NCBI GenBank assembly: GCA_025084515.1
Contig: JAJAGP010000051.1
Coordinates: 1-64,000 of the forward strand
Source: Ancistrus triradiatus
Lineage: Eukaryota; Chordata; Actinopteri; Siluriformes; Loricariidae
Direction: 5' to 3'
DNA: 64,000 nucleotides
Both the position numbers and the translations under genes were made by a program. The notes under the pieces were generated by a model. It was not told where the DNA came from, ran no database searches, and saw only the letters and a program-made list of their open reading frames with translations. This document shows positions 23,181-35,900 of this stretch, piece after piece (position 1 is the stretch's first letter; the number at the start of each line of letters is the position of its first letter).

Positions 23181-23904
23181 GACGCCGCCGATTTGCCATC
23201 GTCGACATTTACAAAATGTGGAGCTCAGTTTGTTTATCTTGAGATGACAAACGATCTAATCCCTGGTGTTTCATTAGCCACAGGATTCCAGAGCCGGCTG
23301 CTACGCGTGGTGGCTGGAAAAGGGACGCCTGCTGAGCTGACATAATTTGACACGAGCTAAGTTGTTTAGAAACTGAGAACAGTCGTCGAGTTCCTTAAAC
23401 CATACTCAGCTCAACGAGGTGGAATGTAGATCAAGCACAGTGGATAGGCACATTCAAGCTTACTGTGGCAAATCACAAGTCGGCTCTCGTATCAGAATGC
23501 CCACTAGATTTGTCCCAGGCATATCCTGCTGGACCGAGACTACAGGGACAACCCAGGACGCTTTGCAACAAATATATAATCTATGTCTCACAACTGGTTT
23601 GGAAACACTGGGACTCATGACCGACCAAATCAAACTGGCACGCCCAAAATTAAGCTAATCTCTGGATATTCCAGATTCAGACCTATACTTTATGGCACTA
23701 AACGCATCTGGACCACCCGTTTAAGGAACCGCATCAGATTAATGTTCAGAAATTCCTCCATTAAAAATTGCTGTGTATTTAGTATTGGTTTTGGGAAACA
23801 AGTGGTGTTTTTAAGCCATGCCTTACCATCATGGTGACATCAGAACATGTCGGGAAAAGGATCTCAATTTAGACTGACCGAACACAAGAATAACTCTGAA
23901 AAGA

Positions 23905-24010
23905 CTAGAGGCATGTCTAGCAGTCAACGATCTCTCACCAAGAGGTACATTACCCAAAAGTAGCCTATGAGAGCCTTTTTATATAACAGCAGCCCTCTTG
24001 TGGCAAGACC
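23905..24010 (+). repeat. Left arm of inverted, coding-like repeat
   Basis: Its reverse complement aligns with 25231-25352. Forward translation gives LEACLAVNDLSPRGTLPKSS, then L and a stop. Family unknown. Confidence 0.7.
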
Positions 24011-24025
24011 TAGTTTCTAAACCTA

Positions 24026-24180
24026 CAGCAATGTCAGTGGTTAGGGCTCTGAACTACTAAACAGATGTTGTGAGATCAAACCCAGCTTTTTGTGAGTTCA
24101 AACCAAGTTTGCAGTTTGACCTAATGAGCAAGACTTTCACCCCTCAACTTTCTCAGATCAATGGCTTCTGCTTCTGCTTT
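24026..24180 (+). mobile_element. Decayed SINE
   Basis: TCAGTGGTTAGGGCTCTGAA, GAGATCAAACCC and AGCAAGACTTTCACCCCTCA follow the order of the SINE at 2822 with many changes. Confidence 0.45.
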
Positions 24181-25230
24181 AGTCTATTGTCACTGGTGTT
24201 GCTGAAAACACAATTTGGGTTGGTTCCAAATCAGCGTCAGGCTGAATATTGGCTCGGTGATTGCACGGTTAGCAGGTCCTAATAAAGTTCCTAACAAAGC
24301 AGACGTAGGAGCTTGCGAAATTTGGAGGAACCGCGTTAATTGTCACAGCCGTTCCGAAAACCATCTGATAACTGATGTACCTCCCGAGCAAAAATCCTGT
24401 CACCATGGAGAGTAAACAACTTGACTTATACAGTCTTGCCCTTCCTCGTTAGTCAAAGATAATTGACGAGATCTACACACAACCTGTGCTATTATGCATC
24501 TGTATCAACAAGCTTCCATCAATTACTGACTGAGTCATGCAGGATCGACCCATTTACTTGTGCCGCTTTTGATCTTCCACGCACCACATAGGTCGCACTT
24601 TCTCCATTTGAAGTATGTATGAAGCAAAAATGAATACCAGATAATACCAGAGGTAATTTATCTTCTGTGTGTGTGTGTGTGTGTGTTTGGTCGGTAATGG
24701 CTCCCTTCCCAGCTACAGCAGTATGATCCATTAAAATGGACCAAAATAACAACCATGGCTCAGAGAACAATTTGCACACGTGTGTGATTAAACCTTTCCC
24801 CGCCATTCCTCTATTTGGAAGTGTAACTACCAGCTTTCAGCTCGTTACCGCTCACTGTGAACAGCATTAACAAAGGCTGGGTGCAGTCCTCAGTCAGGCA
24901 TTTCTGATTACTCTCATCAACGAGATCATCCAAAGGAACCATCAAGAATGAAACATGATGTTCTGGTGGTATATTCTGCTGAATCCGGAGTCAGAAGGGG
25001 CAAAAAAAAGATTTGCACCTTGCCTCTCTGCTGGTGCAGAACTCGGCTCCTACTGAGGCATGACAATTCAATATTTGGCAGTTTAGTTTGGAACCTAAGA
25101 TCTGTTCAAGACCCCGATGCTCGCCTACGAAGCCAAAAATGGACCATTCTTACCAAAACGCTCTGATCAAACCACGCTCTGAACTTCGTACCATTCAGGA
25201 CACAAGCTTGGCTCAGCTGGAGCCGCCACA

Positions 25231-25352
25231 CAAGACTGCCACCAGAGGGCGTAAAAGTGCTTCCCCAGTCGCCCTATAAAAGGCTCTCAGAGACTACTTT
25301 TAGCCAGTGTACCTCTTGGAGTAAGATCGTTGACTGCTAGACGTGCCTCTAC
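25231..25352 (-). repeat. Right arm of inverted, coding-like repeat
   Basis: Minus-strand translation gives VEARLAVNDLTPRGTLAKSS, then L and a stop. This is the end of an open frame that runs from 25505. The opposite strand holds CCCTATAAAAGGCTCTC, a TATA-like stretch. I do not recognise the source; a retroelement or a multicopy gene fragment is possible. Confidence 0.7.
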
Positions 25353-26347
25353 TATGCACTCGAGGACATTTTGCCTAGCTAGCTGCCAGACTATGAGAGC
25401 ATCATGGGACTGACAGAAGTGGGATGGTCGTTTTGGACAAATGACCCGCCGAATGTACATCTGCAGGCTTGTTGCTGCTCTTCTTAGGAGGGGGGAGTCC
25501 TGCAATGTGGTCCAAAAAGTGCTGCATGTCTCAACTCATGTCTTCAGAACCTGGACAGCATGTAGCTTCAGGCAAGATGGATAACAACATGCAAACGGTT
25601 CAATAATGAGCATGTCCAGTCCTTAACTCAGCCGAGACGCTGACCTAAAGAGGGTTCACAAACTTTTCTTGCAACTGTATCCAAGTAACTGAGGTGGCGA
25701 GAAATACATAGGCAGAAGAAACCTTGGCTGGCTTTCATTAACAAGAGTTAATGTTAGCCAAAGAAAAACATGCAGCATGAAGATGAAACATAATTGCTTG
25801 GAGCACCGATCTCACCCCCTCACACGGCGCTCTCGGCCGTCCTCTTCTCCAGACTTCCTGCTGACACAAGCTCATTATTAGCTATCCATCCTACCTGCCC
25901 CACTCGCGGAACCCCGCCGGCCTAAAATAAACACATCATTATTAAGGAGTTATTTCTGGTGGGCCACCAAAACCTATGCTTGTGTACTATTTTTGTACGA
26001 GGTTAGCCTGCTTCATGGTATACGTAAACAATGCTAACGGTCCAGACTATTTAAATCCGTACACCATGCCAGCTTTAACTGAAGGCTAATTCGTAAGCGC
26101 TTAAAATCTTAAAGCAAACGAGGACTGAAGCCCTAATTAAAGGCACGATTAGCCCTGGCTCGCTCAACTCTAATTGACTTTTCAAACGGAGTTTGTTTAC
26201 TCCTCGCAACGTGAGCAATGTAGCTAAGCAACGAGGTGCTACTTCCTCTGCACCTAATCAGGCCAGGAGATAGATGCCTCGTTTATAAACACCGTGTAGA
26301 AACGCTGTCCTCAGACAAACAAGCAGGACTGACAGCTCATTTAAAGC

Positions 26348-26522
26348 TGTGGAGCTTCAGTGGTTAAGGTATAGGACTATTAACCAGAAAGTCCAGGTTT
26401 CAGGTTCAGGCACTGCCCATTGTTGGGCTCATGAGCAAGGCCTTTAACCCACAATGACATGGATTTTACCTGTTGAAGGTGGCTCTGGATGAGAGCATCT
26501 GTCGAAATATGGAAATGTAAAA
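26348..26522 (+). mobile_element. tRNA-derived SINE copy
   Basis: Shows CAGTGGTTAAGGTATAGGAC, a degraded B box, GAGCAAGGCCTTTAACCCAC and a 3' end of GGAAATGTAAA. It abuts the left end of the Tc1 element at 26532. Confidence 0.75.
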
Positions 26523-26531
26523 CATATACTA

Positions 26532-28135
26532 CAGTGGTGCTTGAAAGTTTGTGAACTCTTTAGAATTTTCTATGTTTCTGCATAAATATGACCTAAAACA
26601 TCATCAGACTTTCACACAAGTCCTAAAAGTGGATAAAGAGAACCCAGTTAAACAAATGAGACAAAAATATTATACTTTGTCATTTATTTATGGAGGAAAA
26701 TTATCCAGTATTACATATTAGTGAGTGGCAAATGTGAACCTTTGCTTCCAGTATCTGGTGTGACCCCCCTGTGCAGCAATAACTGCAGCTAAACGTGTCC
26801 TGTAGCTGTTGATCAGTCCTGCACACCGGCTTGGAGGAATTTTAGCCCATTCCTCCGTACAGAACAGCTTCAGCTCTGGGATGTTGGTGGGCTTCCTCAC
26901 ATTAGCTGCTCACTTCAGGTCCTTCCACAACATTTCCATTGGATTAAGGTCAGGACTTTGACTTGGCCATTCCAAACCATGAACTTTATTCTTTATCCAT
27001 TCTTTGGTAGAACGGCTTGTGTGCTTAGGGGCGGTGTCTTGCTGCATTACCCACCTTCTCTTGAGATTCAGTTCATGGACAGATGTCCTTACATTTTCCT
27101 TTAGAATTCTCTGATATCATTCAGAATTCATTGTTCCATCAAATGATGGCAAGCCATCCTGCCCAGATGCAGCAAAACAGGCCCAAACCATGATACTACC
27201 ACCAGCATGTTTCACAGATGGGATAAGCTTCTTATGCTGGAATGCAGGGTTTTCCTTTCTCCAAACATAACCCTTTTCTTTTAAACCAAAAAAGTTCTAT
27301 TTTGGTCTCATCCGTCCACAAAACATTCTTCCAATAGCCCTCTGGCTTGTCCACGTGATCTTTAGCAAACTGCAGACGAGTAGCAATGTTCTTTTTGGAG
27401 AGCAGTGGCTTTCTCCTTGCAACCCTGCCATGCACACCATTGTTGCTCAGTGTTCTTCTGATGGTGGACTCATGAACATCAACATTAGCCAATGTGAGAG
27501 AGGCCTTCAGATGCTTAGAAGTTACCCTGGTGTCCTTTGTGACCTCACCAACTATTCATGCCTTGTTCTTGGAGTGATCTTTGTTGGTTGACCACTCCTG
27601 GGGAGGGTAACAATGGTCTGGAATTTCCTCCATTTGTACAAAAATCTGTCTGACTGTGGATTGGTGGAGTCCAAACTCTTTAGAGATGGTTTTGTAACCT
27701 TTTCCAGCCTAATGAGCATCAACAACTCTTTTTTTGAGGGCCTCTGAAATCTCCTTTGTTCGTACCATGATACACTTCCACAAACATGTGCTGTGAAGAG
27801 CAGACTTTGATAGATCCCTGTTCTTTAAATAAAACAGGGTGCCCACTCACACCTGGTTGGCATCCCATTGATTGAAAACACCTGAATGTAATTTCACTTT
27901 CAAATTAACTGCTAATCCTAGAGGGTCACATACTTTTGCCACTCACTAATATGTAATATTGGATCATTTTCCTCAATAAATAAATGACCAAGTATAATAT
28001 TTTTGTCTCATGTGTGTAACTGGGTTCGCTTTATCTACTTTTAGGACTTGTGTGAAAATCTGATGATGTTTTAGGTCATATTTATGCAGAAATATAGAAA
28101 ATTCCAAAGGGTTCACAAACTTTCAAGCACCACTG
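26532..28135 (-). mobile_element. Nearly full-length Tc1-like transposon (1.6 kb)
   Basis: Both terminal repeats are present (left CAGTGGTGCTTGAAAGTTTG, mirrored on the right, each over 100 bases) with TA at both borders (26530-26531, 28136-28137). The minus strand encodes transposase pieces: STIRRTLSNNGVHGRV, LQFAKDHVDKPEGYW, the first catalytic aspartate in LWTDETKIELF, and RKPTNIPELKLFCTEEWAKI at the C-terminus. The frame is broken by indels, so it is inactive, but it serves as the reference copy for the other fragments here. Confidence 0.93.
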
Positions 28136-30033
28136 TACAAAGTTTTATCTATTTCAGCTTATAACACATTCAGAATGTAAAGCAGACATATCTGGATTCT
28201 CCCTAGACAAACAGTGGCAGAAGAATGAGTTGTACTGATACCCGGTGGCCGTCTTTATATTTTTGGTTCATCCGTTGCCAACTTTGATCGAGAATTTGGC
28301 TGGCTCGCACAGAACCTAATCTTCATCAGACATCTTGAAAATGCACTGGAATGCCAACAGCGAGCCGGGGCTTATTGAAAGCCCCTTTAGAAGAAGCAGC
28401 AGCAGCAAAGATGTGGCAAACTCCATACTAATGCACATTTTTTGGATGTCTACAAACTTATAATGCATTTGAAATACGAGAAAATCGAGCAAAAGTTTGG
28501 CCACCTTTTAAAAAATGGTACAGATTCGTGTAAGGTTTCAGAAACTGTTTCCGAACTCTGTACGCAGCCCATCTCAGAACTGACAGGGTGCAGTGGAACG
28601 TGTACCCTAGGCTAGGAACATGTTTCTGCTGTGGGGCAGGGGAACGTTATCTCCAGTTTCTCAGAAACTTCCGTTGCCAGGAGCTGGCTCTTACCACCGA
28701 GACTCTGAGCTGCTACAATGATATAGGCAGTTTTCACAATCCGTTCATGATATATTACTTCATTCAAATGTACATGGGGTAAGAGACATACAAGATGTAC
28801 CTACCATTTGTGGTCTGACGAGGGACAACCCACAGACTGGCACTCCAGTGTTGGACACCAAAGCTCACCAATACACGAGGTCAGCAGTGGCTCTCACGTC
28901 TGGTCCAAACCTTCAGAACAGCTACAGAATCTCTCTCCACCTCTATGGACCATTTCAAACCTGAGAGTAATCGCTGACCTAACGTTCCTTTCAGACTCCA
29001 AATCCGCCTTTTCGCTCCTGTCTCAACTTCCAAGATGTAAAATTTCTGGTTCATGCATTTTCCCCATGAACCCATGACTACTCACACACTTGAAAATGTG
29101 CTCACGCCTCCATGACCTTCAACAGCCTGAATGAATTCTAAAATTCATCTTAAAATCATTACACTCAAACCACTCTCAGATGCATCTCTCGGTTTCTTCC
29201 TCTCACTCTCGCAAAGTATTTTCCCATGGCCTTCTTACCTTACCTCAAACAAACTCTGCTGCCTCCACCTCCTAAAGAGTTCCCCAGACTATACAGCGAT
29301 TCATATACTGCTTAACCAAACATCTGCATAGTTTCCTTGTGCTCTTTCACCAAAGTCCAAATTCGGATCTTCACCCACCTGAGATTAGTATGATTTGCAG
29401 AAAAGTCCCAGAGGAGATCTCAAATTAGTTTTCACTCCTGTGCGAGCAGCAACAGAAGACATCCTTGCTGCTAAGGAGGCTCTAGCCGTGGTTAAATACG
29501 TACGAGGAGTCTATTCAAATATTTGCATATGTTGAATAAAGTTCAAATACACACTTACTGGAAAAAACTGTATGAAATTACTTAAAAAGACATTTAATAA
29601 GCTTGTGTTGGTCGGTGTTAATACTGGCTGGGGGGAAGGCTCCAGGAAAAAGGTTGGGAACCACGGACTTAGGCCACTTTAAAGGAGCTCAACACAAACA
29701 TCCATCTGCATGTTCCTATTAAGATCTCCATGCTGAAAGAACGCATTTAAGAAGCGGTCTATGGCGCCATCTGGTGGTCAGACAAAACTTTACATATTCT
29801 ATTCACCTATTTATTTTCATACTGTTACAGGACAAAATGCAGGCTATAATGGCTAACCCTAACCCAGCCACTAGGGGGTGCATGCCTCACTCCTTATGTA
29901 GTACCAGCTCCAAACCTGGGTAACTGCTGAGGGTTGGATCAGTAGAAGAGCCAGAAGTGTGACCGCATTCTGTAGAAACCTTATTTTAAAAAAAAAATAT
30001 CGACACAGCAGAACTATAGAAACAATCTGCATT

Positions 30034-30039
30034 TTTATT
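30034..30039 (-). terminator. taf4 polyadenylation signal
   Basis: Reads AATAAA on the minus strand, 570 bases past the taf4 stop codon. T-runs at about 30100-30136 (A-runs in the transcript) lie just upstream. Use is inferred. Confidence 0.5.
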
Positions 30040-30609
30040 TCTTAAAACCTCTTTTATAAAAACACAAATACAAAATGAATGGGCAGTTTCATTGTGTATT
30101 CTTTTTTTTTTTTCATCCTTTTTTTTTTTTTTTTTAACATTGGTCATTTGCACATTACGAAGCCACCCTCTAAGAAAAACCTCAGATATATGACTGCAAA
30201 TTCTTAATTAGGTTAAAATCAAGAGAGCTGGGAGCTAAAACCGATGCGAGGAGACCGAGATCTGAAGAGAGCGCGATGAATGTTAGCACGATTTAAGAGA
30301 GACGAAGGAGGAGTGAGAGGAAAGGCGAGCGAATGACGTACAGGGAGAGAAAGGCGGAGGAGGGAGGGGCACGGGGGACGAGCTGGAGGGGAGACCTCTG
30401 CCGTCCGGAGCAGTGCTCTCTCGCGGTTTTGGGCGTCGCCGGCGGCGTGCGCTAGAGCGTCGGGAGCAGCGTGGACGAGCGGCTCCCGTCCGAACACTCA
30501 GCTTGGGTCGGAGCTTATCGGACTCCCGCGTGGTCGAGCCGCTGGGACTTGTGCTCTGTGCTTCTGCCCCCCGAGCGGGTGCTTGCTGATCAGGCTGCTG
30601 CTCGAGCCG

Positions 30610-30777
30610 CTATTTCAGCAGGGCTTTGTAGAGCAGCTGCGAGTGGCTGCTCGACCTCTCGTTCTCCAGGCAGAACAGCAGATCCCTGAGGTTTACCCGC
30701 GTGATGCGCTGCCGGGTGAACTGCCTCGACGCCCCGCCGCTCAGACCTGCGGACGCGGCCCCCGAAGACCCCGAGCC
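30610..30777 (-). CDS. taf4: taf4 terminal exon
   Basis: Encodes GSGSSGAASAGLSGGASRQF, then TRQRITRVNLRDLLFCLENE and the end SQLLYKALLK with a stop. This C-terminal block is nearly invariant in vertebrate TAF4 and supports the call on its own. Confidence 0.97.
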   Translation of the reverse strand, partial: GSGSSGAASAGLSGGASRQFTRQRITRVNLRDLLFCLENERSSSHSQLLYKALLK

Positions 30778-32919
30778 CTGCAACACGAGGGGAGTGCATG
30801 TTACAGCATTACTGATCACAATGTCATTCACATCGGTGCGCGTCTGTTCACACTACTGACGCGCTTACAGCCGCGTACGGCGCAGTCCAGGCTTGGGCCG
30901 CCGTGTGATCTCACCACAACCATCACCACCTGCCACTGATATGATAAACGTTATTCACCAAGGAGGAAACTCAATTAGCTTCAGCCGGATGAAAACGTTC
31001 AGAGATAGCCTCTATACCCCCAGATGGTTGTTATATTAAAATCTAGATTAGCCTCTTATATTAGTTAAACATGACTCGTGGATAACCATATTAATTGAGC
31101 GAGGGACAGGTTTCATCACATGTTATAATTGCTGTAATTATATTGCAATATTAGGAAAGCAATTAGATTGTAAAAGAATATGCACGCTTAATCCTTCCCA
31201 TAAGGCTAGAAGTGCAAGAAGCGAAAGGAGCAGGATTTCAGAGTTACTTTATTTAACCCAGTTCAACAAAATGAGACACAAAAAATATGAGTTGGTCATT
31301 TACTTATGAGGAAAATGATTCCAGTATTTCCCAGTATTACATTATAAGACTAGTGCCAAAAGTAGTGAACCTTTTGCTTTCAGTACCTGCTGTGACCCCC
31401 CTGTGCAGCAATAACTGCAACTCGCACCTGATTGTCATCCCATTGATTGAGACACCTGACTGATTTCACCTTCAGATTAACTGCTAATCCTAGAGGTTCA
31501 CATACTTTTGCCACTTACAAATACAGGATCATTTCCCTCAGTAAATAAATGACCAAGTATAATATGTTTGTCTCATTTGTTTAACTGGGTTCTCTTTATC
31601 TACCTTTAGGACTTGTGTGAAAATCTGATGTTGTTTTTGCTCATATTTATGCAGAAATATAGAAAATTCGAAAGGGTTCACAAACTTAAACGTTAGTTAA
31701 TCCGCCCTAAATGGTCCTACATGGTTTAGCATGAACAAACTCCAGTCCTACCTCCGCATCGGTGCCAAGAGCAGGCGAGTCCAGTTTCCTTTTTTTCCTG
31801 GGTCCGATGGCAGCGAGCGCCGTCAGGTTGGCGTCCCTCTGTCGTATCTGAGCGAGCTCCTGCTGCTGCATCTGTCACACACACACACACACACACACAC
31901 GTCACGGTCCGAAGATTTTTACCAATTACTTCTCTCTGTGTTTTCCCACACCAAAAAAATTTTTTTATTGATATAAAATGTCCCCCAAAACGTAGCACTA
32001 CAGGTACTAGTAAAGTGTTCCATATCTGGTTTTCTAAACAGGTTAAGACCAACCAGCATTATCGCTTTCTAACCCCAATTTCAGACAAACCATTGAGGAC
32101 AGGACGGAGAACAGCAAGGAGTCCATCGAGAGCTTATGGGGCTTGCCAATGTGGAGCAAACAAAGAGAAACACAGTCTGCGGTACCACGTACACCCCATA
32201 TGGCCGTCTGTGCGGTACTTCATGGCAAAGCGATTACAAGTCAAATATCCAGAAAAATGCAAATAAAAGAAAGGCTTACCTCTTTGGCCTTCTGTTTCAG
32301 TCGCAGCTGTTCTGGATCCTCCTGCCGAGAGCGAGACTGCAAAACGACATCGGAACAGAGATCACCTCAAGCATCAAACCAGAGTACACCCCCTGCTCGC
32401 CACTAGATGGTGCTGCAGAACCATCGAACGTCAAGTCGGCCTACGATAAGCTTGTACTACCTTCGCCGCCTTCATGAGAATTTCTCTCTCCTGCTCTTCC
32501 TTCCTCTGTTTTTCCAGCTGGTCCAGCTGTTCGAAGAACTTCAACTGCGCGCGGACGTCCGTCATCTGTTCGAACCGGGCGTCCTCCTGTACAACACACG
32601 CCTATGAGTCGCCGCACATATCTGCGCACCCCTTCCTAAACTATACAGAGCTGATAAGTGACCCCCCCATGAATCACACCTTGTAGTTCATGTTCTTCTG
32701 CTGGGCGATGACGGTGACCTTCTCTAAAAGGTTTTGCAGTCTCTGCTGTGTGGCGTGCGACACCAAGTTCACTACATCAGGCCCTAGGTCTGTCACTCCG
32801 AAACGTTTACCTGCCATTATGATTAGAAGAAATGAAAAAAATCCCCATTACGTACAATATATACATGTATTTTTCCTCATTTCTTCCAGTATGGATCTAT
32901 TTACTCATCTATACCAGGA

Positions 32920-32974
<55 letters not shown>

Positions 32975-35900
32975 GTGTTTATATATGAAGCAACGGTGCA
33001 TTTGGGACTGACCCATTTCCAGCATCCTGCGCTGCAGTGCCGCTGAGAACAGAAAGGCCTCGTCCTTGCACGAGCGCGTCACAGCCCCCACCAGCTCCGA
33101 GTTGGTGGCCAGGATTCGGGCGCTCTCCTCGGACAGGTTCACGCCGGCCATCGAGGCTACGTCGTTGATGTCGTCATCGTCCCTGCACAGACGTACACGA
33201 AGAGTTACACTACAGAGAAGTCTGCATCCTGAACCACAAACTCTATGTGTTTATTTATTTCGACACAAAAGCTGGCAAAATCATTCTAGAACATGATAAC
33301 AGGACATCAGTGGGAGTCCCAGGGCAGCCTGCATTATTATTATTATTATTATTATTAGGACCGGCATGTGGGCTCACTTGAACGTTCCTCCAGAGGCATC
33401 CTTCAACTTGTTCTTCTGAGCTGCGGCTAGATCTAGACAGCTGGGAGACAGCTTTGCACCTCCCACCATTCCCGGCTTCACCGCCACTGCAAGAGAAACC
33501 GGCGGTTATACGTTTCACACTTGTGTCACTTGACCTTTTAACTACTAACGCTTTCCGACAGGCCTGCGCTGCTGGAGCGTCACCTATCCAGCTCACAGTA
33601 GAGGTTCCATGAATTGGTACCAAACCACTTTTTAAACTTCACATCAAAACAAAAGCCGAACATCCGGCAGAAATAGGAGAGTAACACAACACCTGCGTTG
33701 ATTTGCTTGAGCTGCACTTGAGGCTGGCCCACCACAATCCGGCTGTGCGGCTGCCCTCGGAGCGTCACCATGGGCGTAGCCAGGGTAACCTGGTTGGACT
33801 TCACTATCGCCCCCTGCTGCTGAGACGAGAGAACCTGCACACAACGCGCACACGTATCAGAAAAAGGTTTCTTTTTGGAACTTCAGAGTCAGGGGTGACA
33901 CCATGGGTGTGAAAGACCTCAGTAACGAGGACGATGTTAAAAATACCTGCTTCAACACCGAGATGAGACTTACAAAGACCCGCGGGGACGGCCATGAAAT
34001 AAACGCACCGAGTACCGGGAATGGAACGATTCCAATCTCAGGCGTTAATTAGCTGAAAATGGGGTAGAAGAGCCATGTAGCCAAATGCGGAGGAATACAT
34101 GGCTTGACGTGACTCTTTTCCTCTACAAACCACCATGAGATTCTGAAGAACGTCAGTTTTTGGACATTTATCCCACACAAAAAGTTCAGGTGCGACTCAT
34201 TCTAGGCAACACCTCCCCTGACCCTTCTCACTTCACTAGGGCATTAATTGCATTCCGTACTGCGACTGTATTGCGCTGCGTTACCAGTGAGGCGGGCTGG
34301 GCGAGCGGGCGTGGGGCTGTGGTGGCTGGAGCGGATACAGCCGATGCGGCGGGCACCGCGGAAGCTACGGAGGCAGAGGGAGGTGCCGCGGTGGCAGAGG
34401 CCGCGTTGGCTGCAGCGGAGCTAGTCAGCACTACGCCGGCTGCGGGTTTGGCCGGCTGCAGGCCTTGACTCTGCTGGATGAAGGCCATCGAGTCCGGGGT
34501 GAGCTGCCTCAGGGCGGGAAGACTCCTCTGCACAGACACAATGCTAATTAGGAGGGACCAAGTAGGAACGGATATTAAACTCACAAATATGGTGTCTACA
34601 GGGAAGGAATTAAGAGCGTCTCGTTTTGCGTCACCTTCAGGAAAGGCACGAGATAAGGCTGGGGCGAGGAGTTGAGCTCCTTATATAACCTGCCTGTGAA
34701 GTCCTCTGCTTCGATCGTCCCTTCCTGCAACGCAAAAAATATATATATTGACGTTTCGGAACATCAAACCAATTTAAATATTAGTCAAAGACAACAAAAG
34801 TAAACACAAAATGCAGTTTTTAAATGAAGGCGTTTATTATTAAGGGAGAAAAAGCTCCAGACCTACATTTCCCTGTGTGAAAAAGTGATTGTTAAAACAT
34901 AACTATGGTTTATCACACCTGAGTTCAGTCTCTAGCCACACCCAGGCCTGATTATTGCCACACCTGTCCTCAATCAGGACGTCACTTAAATAGGACCTGC
35001 CTGACAAAGTGAAGGACACCAGAAGATCCTTAAAAGCTACACATCATGCCGAGATCCAAAGAAATTCAGGATCAACTGAGAAAGAAACTAACTGAGATCT
35101 ATCAGTCTGGAAAGGGTTATAAAGTCATTTCTAAAGCTTTGGGACTCCAGCGAACCACAGTGAGAGCCATTATCCACAAATGGAGAAGACATGGAACAGT
35201 GGAGAACCTTCCCAGGAATGGCCGGCCGACCAAAATTACCCCAAGAGCGCAGCAACGACTCATCCAAGAGCTCACAAAAGCCCCACAAAAAACATCCAAC
35301 CAAAGAACTGCAGGCCTCACTTGCCTCAGTTAGGGTCAGTGTTCATGGCCTCTGCCATACAGAAAGAGACCGGGGAAAAAATGGCCTGCATGCAGAGTTC
35401 CAAGAACAAAACCCACTGTGAGCAAAAAGAACATTAAAGCTTGTCCAGTTTTTCCAGCACACATCTTGATGATCCCCAAGACTTTTGGGAAAACATTCTG
35501 TGGAAAGGACGAGACACAAAGCTGACCTCTATGGAAGGTTGCTGTGTCCCATTACATCTGGATTGTAAAAGAAAACAACTAAAAAGGACTTGCTTGTGAA
35601 AATGGACTAGGAATTCTGCGTCTACCAAAAAATCCTGAAGGAGAATGACCGGCCTCTGTTCGTGACTTAAGCTGATGAAACAAACTTGGGTTCGCAGCAG
35701 GACAATGATCCAAAAACACACCAGCAAGTCCAGCTCTGAATGGCTGAGGAAAAACAAAATGAAAGGCTTTGGGAGTGGCCTAGGTCAAAGGTCCTGACCC
35801 GGAGTCCCATTGAGATGCTGTGGGCATGACCCTTTAAAAAGGCCGTTCATTGCTGGGGAAAACCCTCCAGTGGGCTGAATTACAACAATTCTGCCAAAGA

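Larger units (their letters stand above)
20901..30020. other. Interval between the cdh4 and taf4 3' ends
   Basis: About 9 kb separating the two tail-to-tail genes. It holds the LINE remnant, the inverted coding-like arms, a SINE, the nearly complete Tc1 element and a possible conserved block at 25880-26340. No host gene is recognisable in 28140-30020. Confidence 0.7.
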
